The notes under the pieces: generated by a model
Told to the model about the DNA's origin: nothing
Database searches by the model: none
What the model saw: the letters and a program-made list of their open reading frames with translations, nothing else
Shown: one piece after another, positions 7,896-14,480 of the stretch
Layout: every line of letters begins with the position of its first letter
Numbering within the stretch: the stretch's first letter is position 1
Position numbers and translations under genes: made by a program
DNA from: Gloeopeniophorella convolvens
Taxonomy: Eukaryota; Basidiomycota; Agaricomycetes; Russulales
Direction of reading: 5' to 3'
Assembly (NCBI GenBank): GCA_022496205.1
Contig: WTXD01000258.1
Coordinates: 1-14,480 of the forward strand
DNA: 14,480 bases

Positions 7896-10542
7896 AACAA
7901 TCACATCACGATCAAGCCCGCCATCCGCACGCGCGACGTTCCCGTACAACGTGAGTACTCACCCCACGCAAGCCCTCCGAGTGACCGTGGTTGACTCGCC
8001 CGACACTACCCCAGTCCTGAACACCATTTTCTAGACGCCGTGCGTCTATACTTTTCCAATGAATACGCAAACCCCCTCGTCTATGGAACTGTCACCAACT
8101 CCAGCCGAGCCCCACACCGAAGCTTTCGCTGGACTCGGACAGTCTCCTTCACCCGAGAAGAATTGGTTTCGGCGTAAAGTACGGGATTACCATGTCGCAC
8201 TCGAAGATAAGAGCCCAAAGATGGATGGGAAGGGAACAGATATCTACGGCCAGGTGGAGGAGGGTAACTCCGCAGTATCTGAAGATCATGCCAGGGACGT
8301 CTCGATCAGCAATAGCCCCGTCGATGCCATCGTCGCTCCGCTGGCGCCCAAGCTCGCGCCTATGGATCTGCCTGTGTCCGAACCTGGTGACGTTCCGACC
8401 CCCCACTCCGGCGATGTCAACACGGTCAAAGCCGAATGCGCCAACTGCGGGGCCACACGCACACCTCTCTGGCGCCGCGGACTCAATAATGAGCTCAACT
8501 GCAACGCCTGTGGGCTCTACTGCAAGTTGGTGAGGTTGGACGTTCACCCACGTGGCCTTTGCCGCTGATCCCCCGTGCACAGCACAAGCGCCCTCGTCCG
8601 AAGAGCATAATCGTCAGCCATAGGCAGGACCACCCTCAGTGTAGCAACTGTAAAACGACCACAACGCCACTTTGGCGCAAGGACGACGAAGGCAAAACCG
8701 TGTGCAACGCGTACGCGTCCCTACATTGTCACCCTAGAACCCCAATTTTGACATCGTCCTTGCATATTTTCCATTACAACGCTTAGCTGTGGACTTTAGT
8801 GAGTGTCGGACCATCAGTTATTGTACTATGATGCTGAGTGATACTTTCCGTAGCTACAAGCTGCACGGCTCCCACCGCCCGATATCGAGCAAGGCCTCTG
8901 TGATTCGCCGGCGCTCCCGCCACGGCCGCACCCACCGAGAGGCTTCCGGTGATGCGACATCGGGCAACAGCCAGTCCCCCGGGACGTCATCGACCTTGTC
9001 CAATGCTCCACGTCGCCCTCCTCGAAAGGTGGACACAGTACCTGAGGACCTGCGTCCAACTTTGTCTTCCTGGCTCCGCAACATGAGCCGATTGTCTCTT
9101 CTTATCGATCGCCTTCATGAACTTGCGTCTAGCGTCCCCTCGAATCATCGCCGCCAATTGTACCAGCAGGTCAATACCTTGCGGGCGAGTTTTAGCAAAC
9201 AGCAAGAGCGCTACACAGAATTCCTGAAGCTCACCGAGGAGTACGCCAACAGATACCTGCTCGACATCTCTGCTGCTATCAAGGAGCAGAGCTCGTTCCT
9301 CGACATACTGGAGCAGAGATTGGACATGGCGAAAAAACTACGAGGACAGGCGGTCGGGCTACGGAGTGCATATGAGAATGGGACAGTAAGTGCGATAAAG
9401 AATATCAGGCAAAAGGGTAAGGGCCAATATGACTCTAGGGAATAAGGTGCTGAGGTGTACGTCATAGCCCTGTCTGAAGCCCTTCCAGAGGACACCGATC
9501 TACTCAACGAGGTCGACCGCGTGCTCGTCGAGATTCGGCGCTGCTTCGTCAAGATGGACAGGTTCTGGATCGACGAAATTCGTCGGGTGTCCAAGGCACT
9601 TAAGAACTGTCAAGTGGATCAAGAGGACATCGGACGCTGGAACGGGTTTCGAACTAGCCTTGACCAGACGATTGCGTCGTGGAAGGTACAGCACCTTGAG
9701 TCTTCCCCGCTGCTTATCCATCTCTAATTGTTACCAGAGCGCGTCCTCTGGGGGTGATGATAGCTGGTCTCCCCCACTTAAGAGGTCCCGTGCCTCCACT
9801 GTCCGTCTCTCCTTCCTATTTTCTATGCACCTATATTGATTTCACCTAGGCAAGCGACGTTGGTGCGATAGCTACATCCCTGGCACCTGCCGTGGGCGCA
9901 ATGCGCAACGCACTCGAAAGCGTGCGCATGAGCACGTCTGCCGCGTTCGTGAAATCAGCTCAGCAGTCTCTCATCCTCCAAACACAATTTAAGTTCGCGA
10001 CGAATGCCCAGTCGTGCTTAGTCTTTCTCCAGCGCTGCGCCGCGTACGGAGAGATGATGGTACTGTCTTGCACCACTTCGATTGCCCCTTTCGCTTCTCC
10101 CCGTGCAACGGCTTCACAGGACCTCTGTGAACGGATTGCGCAACTTCAGTCTGGCGCGCCTGCGACACCTACTGAAGGCGCCGTCGAGGAGACGCATAGT
10201 GACGCCATTAACCCTGCAGCTTCGCGCAAGTTTTTCTCCACCTACGCGCAGTCGCTGTCGCTGCTTCACGGGATGGACAGCAAGCTGGGAGCGCTGCTTG
10301 GACGCGCCGCGACGTGGATGGCAACACTCGACGCCCTAGACACGCCACAACCCGAACCAACGCTCCAGCAGCTGCGCAAGATGTCACGTGCGTGGTTAAA
10401 GAGGAGGGACTCCCTGCGCGAGGTGTTGGCAGCCACCGCGGAAGATGACCAGACAGATGCTACTATAACTCGCGGTAGCCTGTCCGCTCGCTTGCGGTCG
10501 GTGGTGACGCGGGGAATGCGTATTTTTGTTTCCTTCTCGTGA
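7807..10542 (+). CDS. Two-finger GATA transcription factor with long helical C-terminus
   Basis: Exons: 7807-7950, 8035-8529, 8583-8710, 8787-8798, 8854-9385, 9455-9685, 9738-9800, 9850-10542 (765 aa). An equally in-frame choice is 8854-9416 plus 9468-9685 (771 aa). Both fingers are CX2C-X17-CX2C: C183/C186/C204/C207 and C233/C236/C254/C257, each with TPLWR. The second continues into [13 protein letters not shown] and a basic tail, the usual DNA-binding extension. Only 25 residues separate the fingers, unlike fungal iron-regulator GATA factors, which have a longer Cys-rich linker. The protein should bind HGATAR sites in the nucleus; its targets are unknown. From about residue 323 the frame continues into roughly 400 residues of likely helical sequence I do not recognise. 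Start 8059 is an alternative. The intron at 9801 uses the unusual donor GTCCGT. A weak alternative last intron, 10520-10562, would move the stop to 10603. Confidence 0.82.
8787..8798 (+). other. 12-nt microexon of the GATA gene
   Basis: CTGTGGACTTTA lies between an AG at 8785-8786 and a GTGAGT donor at 8799. It supplies C257, G258, L259 and parts of the flanking codons. Without it the second finger has no fourth zinc ligand. Its flanking introns are 76 and 55 nt. The inclusion is needed to rebuild CNACGLYYKL. Confidence 0.85.
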
Positions 10543-11051
10543 CGGTTCTCTGATCCGCGTAGTTTTTTCTACTGACCCCAACGACCAAATTCAGGCTACA
10601 TAGTTATTGACATTGATGCGTCGAGTTGCTTCATCCTGGATTTTCTTTCTCACTTACGCACGTCTCGGTGTACAGGCCTTTGTACGAATACCCATGCCGT
10701 CTTACCGGTTTCCCTTCTGATCTTGCTTGACACCCTGGCTTAATCCATCTCCTATTGCCGCTTTCATTCCTGTATACTTTGCTCGAGCGATCTTACCCTT
10801 TGTGGTGTAACATCGTGTACTGTTGGCGCTTCCTCCGGATAACAAATGGTATTATCCGCTTATTCAGAAGCCTGCATTCTCGCCCAACGCTTCGGGACCC
10901 GCATGTCCCTGTTCCGAGTCCGATTTCCCAAGCAGGTGTCGTCCCGGGCGACAACTAAAGCTAAAAGCTCGGCCCAGCTCGACGAACTCAGAACCCACAT
11001 GTGCGCTCTACAGAATACGATACAAAGAGTACATACAACGTTTCCTGGGTT
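10543..11051. other. Intergenic region between convergent GATA and PPE1 genes
   Basis: This is the space between two gene 3' ends, so it should hold both 3' UTRs and polyadenylation sites. Open frames such as 10846-11160 (+) overlap the PPE1 coding end and show no recognisable domain. I saw no RNA gene, repeat or mobile element. If the alternative last intron of the GATA gene is real, its final exon would reach 10603. Confidence 0.6.
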
Positions 11052-12457
11052 CTACAGATCCCCGACTTTCTTGATCCCTCCTACGACACGTTCGTTCCTC
11101 CGCCAGAACTCCACCAATGTCTGTGCAAGCGTCGCCGGATCATCCTGTGTCCCTCGTTAGCACCTCGCCGCACACAAAGGCTACAAGTCGCACCTCGTGA
11201 AGCATGTGCCCTGTGTTCGGCACGACGACCATCTGGAACTTGCCCTGCATCTGACCGATCATCAACTCGCGGTCGAGCCGGTCGGTGCCCGCAAGGACAA
11301 GCAGGCGCGCTGTACGCGCAGCCAGGAATGCCCCCGAAAGGCCCTTGAACCAGCCTATATGCATGTCAGCGACCAAGACGACAAGACCAACGGCCGACGC
11401 GTACCTTCCCAGTACGGACCCGTCGTGCGCAGCGGAGTGCGCCATGTAAATGCGCGAGCACGGGGCGCGCGCGGCTCGGGCGTGGGCACGATCAACGAAG
11501 GCACGGACACGCGCGCCGAGGCGATGTTGCGGATCTGGTGCGCGGTAATGCTAGTGCCGAAGCTCAGTGCGCGGGCACGGCAGCGCGGCGATAGACATAC
11601 TGCCATTCGATCGCGTCGCTGACGCTATCGAAGCCCTCCGGGCGCGAGTTGAGGATCGCGGGCATGTGCGGGAGCGCATCGAGCGCGGTGCCCTCGACGA
11701 CGTCAAGCACTGCGACGCCCGCGACGCGGTACTTGGCTGCGATGAGGCGCGGCGCGACGCGCACGACGACGGCGCCGCCCATGCTGTGGCCGACCAGCTG
11801 CGCGCACGGCATCCATGATGAACATCGCGACGACGGTTGGGCAGACACGGTGCACGCACCAGGAGCGACGGCGCTGCTGTGGGATCAGCAAACACCACCT
11901 GTAGGAGGTTGCACAGATCCTCTACGAGGATATCGAGCGAGAGATCCTCGTCAGGGGATCCGCCGGTTGGCACGGTCTTCCCTAGCGATAACTGAGCGCG
12001 GGCGGGCGGCGTGGACAGCGTGCGCACCGTGCCTGCGTGCATCCACAGACAGGACTCCAAGCTCGCCCTTGGTAAGCTGCGTCACCTCCTTTGCAAATAG
12101 CGCGAAGCTAAGGCCGGAGAAGCCCGCGCCGTGGTGGCAGACCATGACGGAGCCTGCACTGCCGTCCGCCGTCTGCGGCGGAGTGTAGTACACGCGAACG
12201 TCGAGCTTGGACTCAGGCACCTCAACCTGCACCGCGTCCGAGAAGTATGCCGCCGCTGAGACGGGCTCGTACTCTGGATTCGGCGTGCGGGGCAAGCGGG
12301 CGGGCGGAGGGCCCATGCCAGATATGGAGGGGAGCGCTCCGATCGAATCTGCAGCCTCGTCCTCTTCATCCTCGTCGTCCTCGTCGTACGGATCTGGCGG
12401 AAGCTGTGGGATCTTTGCGATGCGCGCGTGCATCGCTGAGCGGTAGAGGTCGGACAT
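11052..12457 (-). CDS. PPE1: Protein phosphatase methylesterase 1
   Basis: Exons on the minus strand: 12457-12028, 11981-11860, 11797-11601, 11550-11405, 11354-11194, 11144-11052. They total 1149 nt (382 aa), a normal family length, and all junctions keep frame. The protein starts MSDLYRSAMHARIAKIP, then has an acidic Asp/Glu run and an alpha/beta-hydrolase fold: HHGAGFSGLSFA, DARRHGKT, the nucleophile elbow GHSMGG (S189), LDVVEG (D216) and PNTGH (H348), a complete Ser-Asp-His triad. The C-terminal block DDPATLAQTLVEFWRRNERV is typical of the family. The enzyme removes the methyl ester from the C-terminal leucine of the PP2A catalytic subunit, reversing the carboxyl methyltransferase Ppm1/LCMT1. 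Introns are 46-62 nt. A decayed second copy is split between 556-1200 and 7667-7765. It is divergent from the DPB11-like gene. Confidence 0.95.
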
Positions 12458-12639
12458 AGCACCGGACGATGAGACCAGACCCTAACCCTACGCTTCATTG
12501 GCTTAATGAGCCGAGCCTGACGCGACAGCGCCGGCCCTAAAACGGTCACGTGCAGTCGCGTCCACACAGACTCAGAGCGCGACGACGAGTACACTCGGAC
12601 AACCGCGTCTGTCAACACCGACGACGCACCACACGGCCC
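12458..12639. promoter_or_regulatory. Shared divergent promoter region of PPE1 and DPB11-like gene
   Basis: Only 182 bp separate the two start codons, so both 5' UTRs and promoters must fit here. It contains a CACGTG E-box (about 12546-12551) in GGTCACGTGC, and CCCTAACCCTA at 12480-12490. I see no clear TATA box. Which gene each site serves cannot be told from sequence. Confidence 0.6.
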
Positions 12640-14480
12640 ATGGACCGTCGCCGTATAAACAGGTCTAAGAAGGTGCGCGCTCTGCCGAATATTTGGAGTC
12701 TCTCTCATTGCAGGTGTGCAGGTACCTGGCGTTAAACTACGACCCGCACGACCAGATCCCCTGAGCCGCTACTCGCCGCCCCCGTCACCAGTATCCTTCG
12801 GTGCACCGGACGAACTTGAGAATAGCTTCATCGACACGTGTCCGAGGCCGTTTCGCGGCTACACGATATGTACAACCGGGATCGACAGGGTACGTGCTAA
12901 GGCAGTTCAAGTACACGTTGCGTATCTGACTCTGGCACTTCCCCAGTCAACAATATTTCCAAAGGCAGGGGAGATGGGCGCAAACACCACCGCCGCGTTC
13001 ACAGACTACGTGACACATCTCATCGCGGAGGAGCACGGCGGGGCCAAGTACTGGGTACGTCGGCCCCCACTTGCCTGCCTCTACCCCTCACGGATACCAG
13101 TGCGCAGTCGAGCGCAAGATTCCGATCCTCAAACCCTCCTGGATTACCGACACCTTCGAAATCTGGCAACGGGGCGACGATTTTGACTTTGACGCCGTGC
13201 GGCCTACCCCTATCCCTCCTCCGCGCTCGCTGACCCGCGCGCGCACAGAAAGTGGAGGAGCATCGCCTGCCGGTCTTCGCGGGAACCACGCTGTGCGTGT
13301 CAGGCATCGAGGACCTCGACCGGCGCACGACGATCAGTAGCACGGCGGCGGAGCACGGCGGCAAGTACGTGAAGAGTATCGAGCGGCCCGTGCGCGTCAC
13401 GCACCTGCTCTGCGCGGGCGACGGAGAGACGGACAAGATGCACTACGCGCGCAAGTTCAACGAGCGCGGCGAGGCGGACATCAAGCTCGTATGGGAGGAG
13501 TGGTTCTGGGACTCGCTCGAGTTTGGCGGTGCGTGCGCGTACCCGCGCACCCGTCCCGCATCTGCTCAATGCACAGTTATCCAACAGGACGCTTCGAGGA
13601 AACGCCGTACCTCGTCACGCATCCGCGTCCTGAGCGAAAGCAGCCTCCGCCCTCGCAAGCTGGAGCCCGCAGGAAGATCGTCGACCCTCCGCAACAGACG
13701 CCCTCGCAGCCCGACCCGGATGCGCCCGAGGAAGAAGAGATCGCGGTGGCGCGCCGCGTTCCCACGGCCACGCTGCGCGTGTGGGAGAGCCTCCTCGCGC
13801 CGCGCGGGTACACCAAAGTCGGCACCGACCTCGTAAAGACCGCGCCCGTGGACGGCGCCGAGGCGTCGAGCCCGCCTCCGTCACTCCCGCGCACCAGCAA
13901 GGGCAAGGGCAAAGCGGGTGCGCCGGAGCCACTGATATCATTCAGAGGCCGCAGTGCGCTCGCGACGTTCTCGCGGTCCAAGTCGTTCGCGCCCGCCCCG
14001 GGGCCCGCAGAGGACCCATCCGCGACCGCGTCCGCGCCGACATCGACATCGCGCCAGCCGTTCCGCAAAACGCAGTCGCTCTTCTTGCCGCCACCCCCCG
14101 GTCCCGAGTTCGAGCCGGAAGCCGCAGCGCGCGCGCCTACTGCACCGCAGATCTTCGCGGGGCTGCGCTTCCGCGTGCGCGGCGAGGCGCGCTCCGCGAG
14201 CGTGCGCGCGGCGATCGAGGGCTGCGGCGGCACGTGGGTGGATGCAGACGCGGACGACGACGAGCGGGTGGACTATGTGGTCGTGCGGCTCGTGAGCGGG
14301 AGCAAGCTGTGCGCCGACGAGCCCGACGCGGCGCGGCGCGCGCGTTACCGTACCGAGTGCTGGCTCGAAGGGTGCCTCGCCCGCGAGCGCGTATGCGCCG
14401 CGGACGAGCACCCCGCGTTCGCGCCGCTGCCGCACGCTGTGCACGTGCGTGGAGTCACGCTCAGCCCGTCGAGGCTAGAT
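12640..14480 (+). CDS. DPB11: DPB11/TopBP1/Rad4-like BRCT protein, N-terminal part, truncated by window end
   Basis: Exons: 12640-12672, 12722-12889, 12947-13054, 13101-13196, 13249-13528, 13588 to beyond 14480, giving 526 codons so far with no stop. BRCT1 is at about residues 54-130 (RPFRGYTICTTGIDR to IPILKPSWITDTFE). BRCT2 is at about 140-228 (HRLPVFAGTTLCVSGIEDL to VWEEWFWDSLEFGG). A basic, Pro/Ser-rich linker containing a SKGKGK stretch follows. BRCT3 is at about 417-515 (IFAGLRFRVRGE to YRTECWLEGCL). BRCT4 should lie past the window. In yeast Dpb11, paired BRCT domains bind phosphorylated Sld3 and Sld2 to start replication and activate Mec1/ATR; the same role is inferred here. The second junction uses the AG at 12720-12721 because the earlier AG at 12713 breaks frame. 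Symbol given by domain order and motif match only. Confidence 0.9.

Noticed and set aside
10846..11160. 104-codon open frame (+) between GATA and PPE1 genes
   Set aside because: It overlaps the well-supported PPE1 last exon and intron on the other strand and shows no domain.
11551..12060. Long minus-strand frame reading through PPE1 introns
   Set aside because: It crosses introns at 11982-12027 and 11798-11859; the spliced model restores conserved PPE1 motifs.
12480..12490. CCCTAACCCTA, telomere-like
   Set aside because: Fewer than two full repeat units within a unique promoter region; too short for a telomere remnant.
13577..14444. Long minus-strand frames opposite the DPB11-like gene
   Set aside because: High GC favours antisense openness; the plus strand carries clear BRCT motifs.
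1..14480. tRNA, rRNA or CRISPR-like arrays
   Set aside because: I looked for cloverleaf B-box motifs, rRNA cores and spaced direct repeats by eye and saw none.

Overview
The window looks like nuclear DNA from a filamentous basidiomycete, probably an agaricomycete. The genes are split by many short GT-AG introns (about 41-84 nt, mostly near 50), GC content is moderately high, gene spacing is tight, and the proteins best match my memory of mushroom-type homologues. I ran no searches; all family names come from motifs read in the translation.

Layout, left to right. (1) 1-555 is one copy, cut by the window edge, of a 590-bp miniature transposon with 24-bp terminal inverted repeats and TA target-site duplications. 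(2) 556-1200 is the 3' part of a decayed, intron-bearing copy of PPE1 (protein phosphatase methylesterase), on the + strand. (3) 1201-2787 has no recognisable gene. (4) 2788-7015 (+, ten exons, 1255 codons) encodes an Upf1-like SF1 RNA helicase of the MOV10/SDE3/Armitage type, with N-terminal zinc fingers and three repeated modules. (5) 7073-7666 is a complete second copy of the miniature transposon, in the opposite orientation. (6) 7667-7765 is the 5' part of the same decayed PPE1, on the - strand. (7) 7807-10542 (+, eight exons) encodes a GATA factor with two zinc fingers and a long helical C-terminus. (8) 11052-12457 (-, six exons, 382 aa) is the intact PPE1. (9) 12640 to the window end (+) is the N-terminal part of a DPB11/TopBP1/Rad4 BRCT protein, divergent from PPE1 across 182 bp.

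The central observation is that the two halves of one PPE1 pseudogene now lie 6.5 kb apart in opposite orientations, each abutting one copy of the miniature element. Turning the segment between the elements around once would restore the order 5' half, element, 3' half at a single TA site. This is what recombination between two inverted elements would produce, carrying the helicase gene with it. The only difference I found between the two arms over 555 bp is one A in a homopolymer, so the inversion could be recent or still reversible, or the orientation could be an assembly choice.

The genes do not form an operon. PPE1 and DPB11 share a short divergent promoter region, and the GATA gene and PPE1 converge. 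The GATA gene starts only about 140 bp from the outer end of the right element, so the element and the invertible segment form its upstream region. In every multi-exon model the intron phases sum to an exact reading frame, which supports the exon boundaries given.
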